Assembly: GCA_002452265.1 (NCBI GenBank)
Contig: DKEW01000033.1
Span: 208 to 18,514 of the forward strand
Source of the DNA: Pelobacter sp. UBA6812
GTDB lineage: Bacteria > Desulfobacterota > Desulfuromonadia > Desulfuromonadales > Syntrophotaleaceae
Reading direction: 5' to 3'
DNA: 18,307 nucleotides
Part shown: positions 1-6,723 of the stretch, piece after piece
Layout of the letters: every line of letters starts with the position of its first letter
Numbering within the stretch: position 1 is the stretch's first letter
Position numbers and translations under genes: made by a program
Notes under the pieces: model-generated
Seen by the model: only the letters and a program-made list of their open reading frames with translations
Told to the model about the DNA's origin: nothing
Databases searched by the model: none

Positions 1-131
1 TCGGTTCGAACTCTCAGCTCCGGGCCGTCGCGGAAGTCTATGGTTGTGAAGACGCCCAGGAGAAGTTCCAGCATGATTTTATAGCGGCGTGGGACAAGAT
101 CATGAATCTTGACCGCTTCGACCTTGCCTGA
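1..131 (+). CDS. katG: Catalase-peroxidase KatG, C-terminal end (5' partial)
   Basis: Reading from base 3, the window opens in a frame coding 42 residues ending in the typical KatG tail. A segment starting GSNSQLRAVAEVY is followed by an FQHDF-IAAWDKIMNLDRFDLA-type end and a TGA at 129-131. In KatG this is the end of the second, non-catalytic peroxidase-like domain. The full enzyme (about 720-740 residues) is a haem protein that breaks down hydrogen peroxide by catalase and peroxidase reactions. The catalytic domain, haem ligand and Met-Tyr-Trp adduct lie outside the window, so activity cannot be judged here. A bidirectional-looking terminator follows at 283-318. Identity rests on the very conserved C-terminal wording and is secure despite the short fragment. 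Confidence 0.93.
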   Translation, partial: GSNSQLRAVAEVYGCEDAQEKFQHDFIAAWDKIMNLDRFDLA

Positions 132-190
132 TATTGAAAAAACATCTTCAAGGTTTCTGACTGGGTGCCAGGCAAGCGGGCAGCTAGCAA

Positions 191-231
191 CCGGTTCCAG
201 TGGACGGTGTATCACCATCCGCTGGAACCGG
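191..231. repeat. Long hairpin downstream of katG
   Basis: Arms CCGGTTCCAGTGGA (191-204) and TCCGCTGGAACCGG (218-231) pair over 14 positions with a single G-T-type pair. After one c/a mismatch, GGTG and CACC extend the stem around a three-base TAT loop. No T-run follows, so it is not a standard terminator. It could stabilise the 3' end of the katG transcript or be a palindromic extragenic element. I see no second copy in the window. Confidence 0.7.
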
Positions 232-282
232 AACGTTGATGCGACAAACAACTCCGCTCCAATACTCTCTGTAGCTCAGACG

Positions 283-318
283 AAAAAGGCCCGCCAAGAC
301 AATATCGCGGGCTTTTTT
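283..318. terminator. Intrinsic terminator after katG, probably bidirectional
   Basis: GCCCGC (289-294) pairs with GCGGGC (307-312) around a 12-nt loop. The stem has an A-run on its left (283-287) and six Ts on its right (313-318). Plus-strand use would end katG transcription. The A-run also allows minus-strand use. Confidence 0.8.
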
Positions 319-389
319 AATATGTGAGGGTAGGTACGCCAATCTGGCCCATAGACTACCTGTTTTCCAGGAAACATCAAATGCGCCAA

Positions 390-418
390 TAGAAATGGAG
401 AGTCTTCTGCTGTATAAT
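390..418 (+). promoter_or_regulatory. Sigma-70-like promoter for the secreted-protein gene
   Basis: A perfect TATAAT lies at 413-418. A four-of-six -35 match, TAGAAA, lies at 390-395, giving a 17-bp spacer. The predicted transcript starts near 425 and has a leader of roughly 75 nt that includes the palindrome at 473-489. Confidence 0.55.
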
Positions 419-472
419 AGCAAAGTACCTGTTTTTGAAAAAGAATTTTATCCATAACCGAGTTGCAAAAAG

Positions 473-489
473 TTCGGTTCGGAACCGAA
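473..489. promoter_or_regulatory. 17-bp palindrome abutting a ribosome binding site
   Basis: TTCGGTTC (473-480) and GAACCGAA (482-489) form a perfect inverted repeat with one central base. The right arm runs into the GAAGGAGG ribosome binding site (487-494) of the gene at 502. It could be a dimeric repressor operator, or in RNA a hairpin that partly hides the start of translation. Confidence 0.5.
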
Positions 490-501
490 GGAGGCTTCCA
501 A

Positions 502-1053
502 ATGAAAACACACAGAGCATTCGTGCTGATTTCAATAGTGAGTCTTACCATTTTTGCTCTACCTTCTTTTTCCTTCGCAGCAGATGTCGGCTCCAGGGAG
601 GCGAAAATTGCCAGCGCAATGGAGGCGGCTCCTGAATCTATCACCAAAAATGCCACGATCATCGATGTGGATGGCACCGTCCTTAGGCAAGGCACAAACG
701 GCTGGTCCTGTCTTCCGGCATCAGTCGCCGCGGCTCATCCCATGTGCAATGACGAGGTCTGGATGCGCCTTATGACGGCTATCGGGAACAAGGCTGACTT
801 CAAGACCGACAAGGTCGGGATCTCATACATGCTTGCCGGTGATGACAATATCAATAACAACGATCCGTATGATACCAAGCCCGACCCGGGTGAAGTGTGG
901 GTTCAAGAAGGCCCCCACTTGATGATCGTTGTGCCGGACCTGGAAGCGCTTAAGGGGTTATCCGATGATCCCGACAACGGTGGACCTTATGTCATGTGGA
1001 AAGGGACGCCTTACGCCCATATAATGGTCCCCGTAGGTCCACGTGAGAAGTAA
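502..1053 (+). CDS. Small secreted protein of unknown function with two conserved-looking cysteines
   Basis: The frame opens earlier, but ATG 502 is preceded by a strong GAAGGAGG with a 7-nt spacer, giving 183 residues. Residues 1-26 form a signal peptide: a basic start, a hydrophobic core, then SFA before ADV. The mature protein of about 157 residues has Cys70 and Cys82 in a segment with GTNGWSC and PMC, which could form a disulfide. Later come an acidic asparagine-rich stretch near residues 114-122 and a C-terminal part rich in glycine and proline containing NGGPYVMWKGTPYAHIMVP. That tail reads like a folded domain rather than a decayed one. I cannot assign a named family. The protein is probably periplasmic. 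It stands alone, with its own promoter and palindrome. Confidence 0.8.
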   Translation: MKTHRAFVLISIVSLTIFALPSFSFAADVGSREAKIASAMEAAPESITKNATIIDVDGTVLRQGTNGWSCLPASVAAAHPMCNDEVWMRLMTAIGNKADFKTDKVGISYMLAGDDNINNNDPYDTKPDPGEVWVQEGPHLMIVVPDLEALKGLSDDPDNGGPYVMWKGTPYAHIMVPVGPREK

Positions 1054-1327
1054 ATTTGACGGTGCAGAGGCCCCTCATCGCACTATTGCGGACAGAGGCT
1101 CCTTTTTCCCAATGTTGTAACCTGCTTGCGTCTAAACAGGTTCTCTGCTGACCGTGTAGAGTTATTCCGGGTGACGGCTTTTTCGGGAGGCCGCAAATGC
1201 CGGATTAACTTCGCAAGTAAGATAAATAAGACTGGCCTGTAATAGTCGAGGTTACCGGGGCGGACAATCCGTTTTCCGGCCTCGTGGCAAGCGTTATCAA
1301 TTGTCCTATCTGTTACCATCAAGCACC

Positions 1328-1359
1328 AAAAGCCCCCGCTTGCCTAAAAGGGGGCTTTT
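1328..1359. terminator. Intrinsic terminator, bidirectional
   Basis: AAAAGCCCCC (1328-1337) and GGGGGCTTTT (1350-1359) pair perfectly over 10 bp around a 12-nt loop. The four outer pairs supply a T-run in either direction. It probably ends the transcript of the secreted-protein gene. Confidence 0.85.
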
Positions 1360-1419
1360 CGTATAAGTCAGGATTTTAAGAAAGTTACTAACCCCATTTG
1401 TTGACCAAAGAGGACGGAC

Positions 1420-1669
1420 TTGGTTGCTGTTAAATCGCTTTGTAGTGGTTCAATGAATCCGGCCACCAACTTAGGTGGTATCGTGGGCATCCGGCAAGCA
1501 AAAGCACGTTGGAGCAACCCCCCAACAGGAGAAAACCTTTCGACATCACATTCGCCTGAGGTTCGCCGATCCCGGAGTTTTTACATACTCCGGGTCAGGA
1601 TCGGGTAAAAAAAACCTTTTTGGAAAAGGGCAGAGGCGGTTCTATACTGGATATAGAGTCGCCTTTTTT
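1420..1669 (+). ncRNA. Possible small RNA or leader ending in an intrinsic terminator
   Basis: A stretch without a ribosome binding site or a plausible protein carries three or more small hairpins and ends in a good plus-strand terminator (1634-1669) lying 150 bp before the next gene. No gene precedes the terminator within 580 bp, and another terminator (1328-1359) already separates it from the upstream gene. So something short may be transcribed here. A TTGACC at 1401-1406 could be a -35 box, but no well-spaced -10 is visible. No known riboswitch or RNA family was recognised. Confidence 0.25.
1634..1669 (+). terminator. Intrinsic terminator
   Basis: AGGCGGTTCTATA (1634-1646) pairs with TATAGAGTCGCCT (1652-1664), a 13-bp stem with two wobble pairs and a short loop. 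It is followed by a run of six Ts ending at 1669. Confidence 0.82.
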
Positions 1670-1722
1670 GTATTTGGGATAAAGGTAGCCGCAAGGTAAG
1701 GCAAGTTGTGAAGATTAAAAGA

Positions 1723-1765
1723 AATTCTCGGTGTTCCTGGTGGCTTTGGTGTACTCTGTGGTGAA
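1723..1765. repeat. 9-nt-periodic dispersed repeat, single arm
   Basis: Read on the minus strand, the sequence divides into 9-nt units (CCACAGAGT, ACACCAAAG, CCACCAGGA, ACACCGAGA) sharing a CAC-n-RAG core. The same 9-nt rhythm occurs at 6521-6639, 8627-8706 and 9696-9796. Unlike those, I see only one arm here. Confidence 0.6.
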
Positions 1766-1819
1766 TCATTTCAACGCCGTAAATCAAACTTTTAATATAG
1801 TAATTCAGGAGTCGGTTTT

Positions 1820-2671
1820 ATGTATAAAATCATCGTTCATCCAGGCAATGCACATAGAGACGACTTCATGGCTGTGAGCATTTTGCTTGCAACCCTCGAT
1901 AAAGCCGAAGTTTTTCGCCGCGACCCCACCAGCGAGGACCTTGCCGATCTTAACACCTATGTGGTCGATGTCGGCATGGCGTATGACCCGCAAAGGCATA
2001 ACTTCGATCATCATCAGGATAAATCACTTCCCTGTGCTTTTCATCTGGTCATGAAACACCTAGGTTACCATGAAGACGCCCTGTCGATGTTCGGATGGTA
2101 TCCCTTTATGAGCATGATGGACGTCAGGGGGCCGCACAAGACTGCCGAGCATTTCGGGGTCGACGCCAGCGTTCTGCTTGCATCCTCTTCACCGATCGAC
2201 GGCTATATCCTTTCCCGATTTTCCAAACTCGCGGACTTGCGGGAGCATGATTTGCTCTATGACTTCATGAAGGAAATGGGGCAGGACATGGTTGACCTGA
2301 TCGGACTTAAGAAAAAGCGGCTTGAACGGTTGAAGCAGGAAGCCACCATTGTTCCGATAAGTCACGTCAAGGCTGTCGTGTGCCATATCGAGGACAACCC
2401 CAAACTGTCCATGGAGCTCTACCTGCGCGATCTTCAGGATGACAGGATCGTGATATGCATCACCCATTCGGTGCGCGGCGAGGGTTGGGAGCTCTTGCGT
2501 CTTGGCGATAGCAGCCTTGTGGACTTCCGGGCCATCAAGGATCATCCGGACATTCGCTTTGTTCATTCCAACGGCTTTGTCGCGACAACCCGTACCCTGA
2601 TCCCATTGGAACAAGTCATCGCGTTTGCGGCCCGTTCCCTGACCGGGATCGAAGAGTCCGAGCAACGATAG
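1820..2671 (+). CDS. MYG1-family exonuclease (UPF0160, DHH-like metal-dependent nuclease)
   Basis: A protein of 283 residues, starting at ATG 1820 behind CAGGAG (1806-1811). The N-terminal half shows the MYG1/UPF0160 signature: His7 and His12 with Asp14-Asp15 in HPGNAHRDD, RRDP at 33-36, VDVG at 49-52, and the metal-binding FDHHQ at 62-66. These residues resemble the DHH phosphoesterase metal site. The eukaryotic member MYG1 is a 3'-5' RNA exonuclease, while bacterial members have little assigned function, so RNA or nucleotide hydrolysis is inferred. Length is typical for a bacterial member. It heads a tight run with the R3H ATPase only 39 bp downstream, so the two are probably co-transcribed. 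Cytoplasmic; no signal peptide. Confidence 0.85.
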   Translation: MYKIIVHPGNAHRDDFMAVSILLATLDKAEVFRRDPTSEDLADLNTYVVDVGMAYDPQRHNFDHHQDKSLPCAFHLVMKHLGYHEDALSMFGWYPFMSMMDVRGPHKTAEHFGVDASVLLASSSPIDGYILSRFSKLADLREHDLLYDFMKEMGQDMVDLIGLKKKRLERLKQEATIVPISHVKAVVCHIEDNPKLSMELYLRDLQDDRIVICITHSVRGEGWELLRLGDSSLVDFRAIKDHPDIRFVHSNGFVATTRTLIPLEQVIAFAARSLTGIEESEQR

Positions 2672-2710
2672 GCAGGTGCGGCGTTTATAAGTTTTCCGGG
2701 GGAGGCAGAT

Positions 2711-4252
2711 ATGAAAAACAATCGGAACGAAACATCCCCTCCCGCAGAGGACATCCTGCTGCTGGTGGCCATCCTCCCGGCGGAATTGCAGGCGACCCTC
2801 TTTCGGTTGGAGTTGGATAAACTTCTCGAAGTGGTAATGGATTTGGGGCGGCCACCCGAGGCGCGTTTTCCGGATGGGGTGGTGCGGCTTTCCGATAAAC
2901 CGGTCCATCAGGACGATTTGGCCCATGTGACGGCCCAGGTGGGGGAATTTGGTGGCGACAACCGCGCCGGCATCGAACGGACCCTGCACCGCATCTCGGC
3001 CATCCGCAATCGCAAGGGGCAGATTGTCGGTCTGACCATGCGTATCGGGCGGGCGGTTATCGGTGGCATCGAGCTGATGCGGGATTTGATCGAAACCGGT
3101 CAGAGCCTGCTGATCCTGGGGCGGCCGGGGGTCGGCAAGACCACCAAGCTGCGGGAAATGGCGCGGGTGCTGGCCGACGATTTGCACAAGCGGGTCATCA
3201 TTATCGACACCTCCAATGAAATCGCCGGCGATGGCGATATCCCCCATCCGGGGATCGGCAACGCCCGGCGCATGCAGGTTTCCCTGGTCGAGCGTCAGCA
3301 TGCGGTGATGATTGAGGCGGTGGAGAATCACATGCCCGAGGTCATCATCGTTGATGAAATCGGCACCGAAGCCGAGGCGGTTGCCGCCCGCACCATCGCC
3401 GAGCGAGGGGTGCAACTCATTGGCACGGCGCATGGCAACACGCTGGAAAACCTGGTCAAGAACCCGACCCTGTCCGACCTGGTCGGAGGCGTACAAGTGG
3501 TGACGCTGAGCGATGACGAGGCCCGCCGGCGACGCACCACCAAAACCGTCAGCGAGCGCAGGGCGGCACCTACCTTTGACATCGTGGTGGAAATGGTGGA
3601 TCGGGATGACTTGATCGTTCACCCCGATACCGCTGCCGCCGTCGATATGCTGCTGCGTGGCAGGGCGCCGCGCGGCGAGCACCGCGAGCAGGCCGCCAAC
3701 GGGCAGATCCATGTGCAGATACCCGAGGAAGAGCCGTTGCGCGTAGCGGTCCCAAGCTACCCCATGACAGAGCCGGCACCCCGAGGTCCGGTTCGTATCT
3801 ATCCCTACGCACTCTCCCGGGATCTTCTGGAACGGGTAATTCGCGGTCTGGGCCTTAATGCCCGCAGCATCAGTCGGGCAGAGCAGGCCGACCTGGTCAT
3901 TGCCCTGCGCAGCCGCAGCGATGAGCCGCGCCTTCGCAAGGAGATGGAGGACAGCGATGCCATCATTCATTTCATCAAGCGCAATACCGCCAACGAAATC
4001 CGACGTCTGCTGCAGCGCACCTTTCATGTCATGGAAGGAAGTGAGGCGGACGAGGTACAGGAAATGGTGATGGAAACACAGGCAGCTATCCGTCTTGTGC
4101 TGGAAGAGGGGGAGGGGGTGTCCCTGTCTCCGCGACGCCCGGCCCTGCGCAAAATGCAGCACCGCATGATAGCAGGTCATGGTCTTTTGGCGGAAAGCAC
4201 GGGCCGAGAGCCGCAGCGCCACCTGGTTATTCGTCCCGCCTCGCACCCGTAA
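2711..4252 (+). CDS. AAA ATPase with C-terminal R3H nucleic-acid-binding domain (Ycf45/SpoIIIAA-like)
   Basis: A protein of 513 residues with a GGGGGAGG ribosome binding site just before ATG 2711. Residues about 95-300 form a P-loop ATPase: Walker A GRPGVGKTT at 137-145, Walker B VIIVDEIGTE at 211-220, and a following GTAHG segment. This pattern is that of the SpoIIIAA/Ycf45 branch related to secretion-type and Rho-like ATPases. The C-terminus (about 420-500) fits an R3H domain with RKMQH at 480-484, known for binding single-stranded nucleic acid. This architecture is usually annotated as single-stranded nucleic acid binding R3H protein; its cellular role is not settled. The MYG1-type exonuclease directly upstream suggests a link to RNA or DNA handling, which is inference. 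A large open frame on the opposite strand is a GC-rich shadow. Confidence 0.88.
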   Translation: MKNNRNETSPPAEDILLLVAILPAELQATLFRLELDKLLEVVMDLGRPPEARFPDGVVRLSDKPVHQDDLAHVTAQVGEFGGDNRAGIERTLHRISAIRNRKGQIVGLTMRIGRAVIGGIELMRDLIETGQSLLILGRPGVGKTTKLREMARVLADDLHKRVIIIDTSNEIAGDGDIPHPGIGNARRMQVSLVERQHAVMIEAVENHMPEVIIVDEIGTEAEAVAARTIAERGVQLIGTAHGNTLENLVKNPTLSDLVGGVQVVTLSDDEARRRRTTKTVSERRAAPTFDIVVEMVDRDDLIVHPDTAAAVDMLLRGRAPRGEHREQAANGQIHVQIPEEEPLRVAVPSYPMTEPAPRGPVRIYPYALSRDLLERVIRGLGLNARSISRAEQADLVIALRSRSDEPRLRKEMEDSDAIIHFIKRNTANEIRRLLQRTFHVMEGSEADEVQEMVMETQAAIRLVLEEGEGVSLSPRRPALRKMQHRMIAGHGLLAESTGREPQRHLVIRPASHP

Positions 4253-4304
4253 CATCGGAGGTGGTCATGGCTTGTGAAGAGATATCCGAGAGGGGGCAAC
4301 CTGG

Positions 4305-5675
4305 ATGATCGATGCCGTAGTGACGTATTTGCAGGATCACCACGCACGCTTTGTGGAGGAGCTGGCAAGCTGGTTGCGGATCCCGAGCATCAGCACCTAC
4401 CCCGAGCAGGCGACAGAAGTGCGGCGGGCCGCAACCTGGGCTCACGAAAAACTTGTCGCTATCGGCTTTCCGGTGGTTGAGACCATTACCACCGCCGGTC
4501 ATCCGCTGGTGTATGCCGAATGGCTGGCTCACCCCGACCAACCGACCCTGTTGGCGTACGGGCACTACGATGTGCAACCGGCCGAGCCGCTGGACGAGTG
4601 GCTCAGCCCGCCCTTTGAACCGGCCATCCGCGATGGCAATATGTATGCCCGTGGCGCCGTCGATGACAAGGGGCAGGTCATGCTGGTGCTGGCGGCCCTG
4701 GAGGCCTGGGCCAAGACCACCGGAGGTTTGCCGATCAACGTAAAAGTCCTTCTGGAAGGGGAGGAGGAGGTGGGCGGCGAAGCCATCGACACCTATGTGC
4801 AGACCCATTCCGCCAGGCTCAAGGCCGATGCCGCGCTGATCTGCGACACCCACATGCTCAGTGAGCGGCAGCCCTCGCTGGTCACCGGCCTGCGCGGGAT
4901 ATTGTATACCGAAATAGCGATGCACGGGGCCCGCAGCGATCTGCACTCCGGAAGTTTCGGCGGTGTAGCGCCCAATCCGGTTCACGCTCTGTGTGTGTTG
5001 ATCAGTCGCTTGAAAGACGCCGACGGCGTGATCCATATTCCCGAGCTTAACGCGGCCTTGCAAGCTCCGCCGAGCGTGGAAAAACAATTCTGGGATGACG
5101 ATCCACTGGACCTGACGGGACTTCTGCTCCGGGAGATGGGTGTGGATGAACTGGTGGGTGAGTCGGCCTATCCCCCGCTGGAGCGCCTCTGGGCGCGGCC
5201 GACCCTGGAGGTTCATGGGATCCGCGGCGGATTTACCGGCGAGGGTGCCAAGACCGTCATCCCGGCCTCAGCTCTGGCCAAGGTCAGTCTGCGGCTGCCG
5301 GCAGGGTTGCAGCCTGATGAGGTGTTTGCGTGGTTTGAAAAAGCGGTGCGTGCATACACTCCGGCGGGTTACCGTGTCACCGTCACCATGCTGAGTGCGG
5401 GTGAAGGCCTGTTGATGTCGCCGGATAATCTTTTTATTCAGGCTGCTGCTTCGGCACTTGAATCCACCTACGGGGTGCCACCCGTATTCACGCGGGAGGG
5501 AGGTTCCATCCCCGTTGCCGCTCTGTTTGACCAGGTTCTGCAATTGCCTGTGGTGCTTATGGGCTTTGGCCTGCCGGATGATGGGCTCCATGCGCCGAAT
5601 GAAAAATTCAGTCTCGCCCAGTTCACCAAAGGGATGGCCACGGTAGCCGACTTTTTAGGGAGGCTGCAGCGTTAG
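4305..5675 (+). CDS. M20-family metallopeptidase (dipeptidase-like)
   Basis: A protein of 456 residues. ATG 4305 is preceded by GAGGGGG at suitable spacing. Motifs of the M20 di-zinc peptidases are in order: metal ligand His87 with Asp89 in GHYDVQP, bridging Asp120 in ARGAVDDKG, catalytic and metal-binding glutamates in EGEEEVGG (151-158), Asp181 in ICDTHM, and a C-terminal histidine in DDGLHAPNEKF. A lid/dimerisation domain (about 195-360) separates the two catalytic halves, as in CNDP/PepV-like dipeptidases. The likely reaction is hydrolysis of dipeptides or small acyl-peptides in the cytoplasm. The gene lies 52 bp after the R3H ATPase and 36 bp before the HAD phosphatase, so co-transcription is likely. 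The exact substrate cannot be told from the sequence. Confidence 0.9.
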   Translation: MIDAVVTYLQDHHARFVEELASWLRIPSISTYPEQATEVRRAATWAHEKLVAIGFPVVETITTAGHPLVYAEWLAHPDQPTLLAYGHYDVQPAEPLDEWLSPPFEPAIRDGNMYARGAVDDKGQVMLVLAALEAWAKTTGGLPINVKVLLEGEEEVGGEAIDTYVQTHSARLKADAALICDTHMLSERQPSLVTGLRGILYTEIAMHGARSDLHSGSFGGVAPNPVHALCVLISRLKDADGVIHIPELNAALQAPPSVEKQFWDDDPLDLTGLLLREMGVDELVGESAYPPLERLWARPTLEVHGIRGGFTGEGAKTVIPASALAKVSLRLPAGLQPDEVFAWFEKAVRAYTPAGYRVTVTMLSAGEGLLMSPDNLFIQAAASALESTYGVPPVFTREGGSIPVAALFDQVLQLPVVLMGFGLPDDGLHAPNEKFSLAQFTKGMATVADFLGRLQR

Positions 5676-5711
5676 TGCCATGCTGTTAACTCATCCAGGA
5701 GATGTGGTGCC

Positions 5712-6473
5712 ATGCCTTCGTGTGTGTTTATTGACCTGAGTGGTACTCTGCATGTCGGTCGCCAGCCTTTGCCGGGCGCTATCGAGGCCGTCGCTCGCCT
5801 GCGCCGGGAGGGTTTCCGGGTGCGTTTTGTCAGCAATACGTCGAGCAAGGGGCGGCGTCGTTTGCTGGCGGTGTTGCAGGAGATCGGTTTTGATATCGCC
5901 TATGACGAATTGTTTACCGCGCCACTGGTGGTGCACCGCTATCTGCAGCGGCACAAACTAAAGCCCTATCTGCTGGTGCATCCGGATCTGATGGAAGAGT
6001 TTGCCGACCTGCCGCAACAGGACCCCGATGCGGTGGTGGTCGGTTGCGCTCTGGATCACTTCACCTACGCCAATCTGAATCGGGCTTTCCAGTTACTCAA
6101 CAGGGGAGCGCGTCTCATCGCCACGGGGCGTACCGCCTGTTTTGAAGGGCGTGATGGACTGCAGCTCGATGCCGGCCCGTTTGTCGCGGCCCTGGAATAT
6201 GCGGCAGGGATCGAGGCGCTGGTATTGGGCAAGCCCTCGCCCGGATTTTTTGAAGCGGCCGGGGAGGAGTTCAGTTGCCCTGGAGATCGGATCACCATGA
6301 TCGGCGACGATGCCGCCTCCGACGTTGGAGGCGCCATGGAGGCCGGCATGCGAGGCATCCTGGTGCAGACCGGCAAATACCGCGCGGGGGACGAAGCCAA
6401 AATCGGACGGCCCGGCGCTATCGTCGTGCCGGATATGGCCGCTGCAGTGGACAGGATTTTGTCGGGGGATTGA
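5712..6473 (+). CDS. HAD-superfamily IIA phosphatase, LHPP/NagD-like
   Basis: A protein of 253 residues starting at ATG 5712 with CAGGAG upstream (5696-5701). HAD motif I is FIDLSGTLH: nucleophile Asp8, with Ser10 where most HAD phosphatases have a second aspartate. That DxSGT form is typical of the LHPP-like branch. Motif II is the serine/threonine cluster SNTSS at 41-45, motif III is Lys174 in LGKPSPGFF, and motif IV is GDDAASDVGG around 198-207. The C2-type cap between motifs II and III assigns it to subclass IIA with NagD. LHPP relatives act on phosphohistidine, phospholysine or pyrophosphate in vitro; the substrate here is unknown. It ends the first plus-strand run, and a 9-nt-periodic inverted repeat follows. 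Confidence 0.87.
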   Translation: MPSCVFIDLSGTLHVGRQPLPGAIEAVARLRREGFRVRFVSNTSSKGRRRLLAVLQEIGFDIAYDELFTAPLVVHRYLQRHKLKPYLLVHPDLMEEFADLPQQDPDAVVVGCALDHFTYANLNRAFQLLNRGARLIATGRTACFEGRDGLQLDAGPFVAALEYAAGIEALVLGKPSPGFFEAAGEEFSCPGDRITMIGDDAASDVGGAMEAGMRGILVQTGKYRAGDEAKIGRPGAIVVPDMAAAVDRILSGD

Positions 6474-6520
6474 GAACGACTGTATTGGGCTCTATTGGGT
6501 ACCAAGTAGATTCGGATTTT

Positions 6521-6639
6521 TTACCACGAAGGTCACGAAGAGCACGAAGAAAAGCTCAAATAAACCAGGCGCTATGTTTTTTAGTCGCCAAATCATGGCC
6601 TTTGATCTTCCTTCGTGTCCTTCGTTCTCTTCGTGGTAG
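6521..6639. repeat. Inverted repeat built of 9-nt units
   Basis: The left arm (about 6522-6552) reads as 9-nt units CCACGAAGG/TCACGAAGA/GCACGAAGA. The right arm (about 6607-6639), read on the minus strand, gives CCACGAAGA/GAACGAAGG/ACACGAAGG. The arms flank a 50-nt unrelated spacer. The whole element sits between the HAD phosphatase and the M24 peptidase. Apparent proteins across it (TKVTKSTK-type) are an artefact of the 9-nt period being a multiple of three. Confidence 0.85.
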
Positions 6640-6723
6640 AATGCGTATCCCCCGTTTTTGCCAAACAATGGAGCAAAGCGCATAATCACAATGCTCTTGA
6701 TTTAAAAGGAATTGGAGTATCGC

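Larger units (their letters stand above)
132..501. other. Intergenic region between katG and the secreted-protein gene
   Basis: This stretch holds no convincing gene. It contains, in order, a 41-nt near-perfect hairpin (191-231), a terminator (283-318), a sigma-70-like promoter (390-418) and a 17-bp palindrome next to the ribosome binding site of the next gene (473-489). Short open frames on either strand here lack ribosome binding sites and run through these structures. Confidence 0.7.
1054..1819. other. Intergenic region with two terminators and one 9-nt-periodic repeat
   Basis: No gene is convincing here. The stretch holds a terminator at 1328-1359, a structured segment from about 1420 to 1633 with several small hairpins (for example CCACC/GGTGG near 1462-1478, and CCCGGAGT/ACTCCGGG near 1573-1596), a second terminator at 1634-1669, and a 9-nt-periodic repeat at 1723-1765. 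The segment ending at 1669 could be a small RNA or leader, but I recognise no known RNA family. Confidence 0.6.

Noticed and set aside
1184..1290. Possible GEMM (cyclic di-GMP) or cobalamin riboswitch, because of GAGGCCGCAAATGCC and CGAGGTTACCGG
   Set aside because: The order and spacing of the conserved blocks do not fit either consensus, and no suitable gene follows.
2189..4255. 688-residue open frame on the minus strand
   Set aside because: It lies fully opposite the MYG1 and R3H ATPase genes, is histidine-, glutamine- and aspartate-rich in the way of codon shadows, and has no recognisable domain. The plus-strand proteins have clear motifs.
4227..5216. 329-residue open frame on the minus strand
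   Set aside because: Antisense shadow of the M20 peptidase with biased composition and no ribosome binding site.
6495..6685. Small proteins with TKVTKSTK- or HEENEGHE-type sequence
   Set aside because: They arise because the 9-nt repeat unit is a multiple of three and stays open in several frames. No ribosome binding site or domain supports them.
6712..6723. Upstream TTG start for the M24 peptidase
   Set aside because: The TTG lies inside the GGAG region that best serves as ribosome binding site for ATG 6724.
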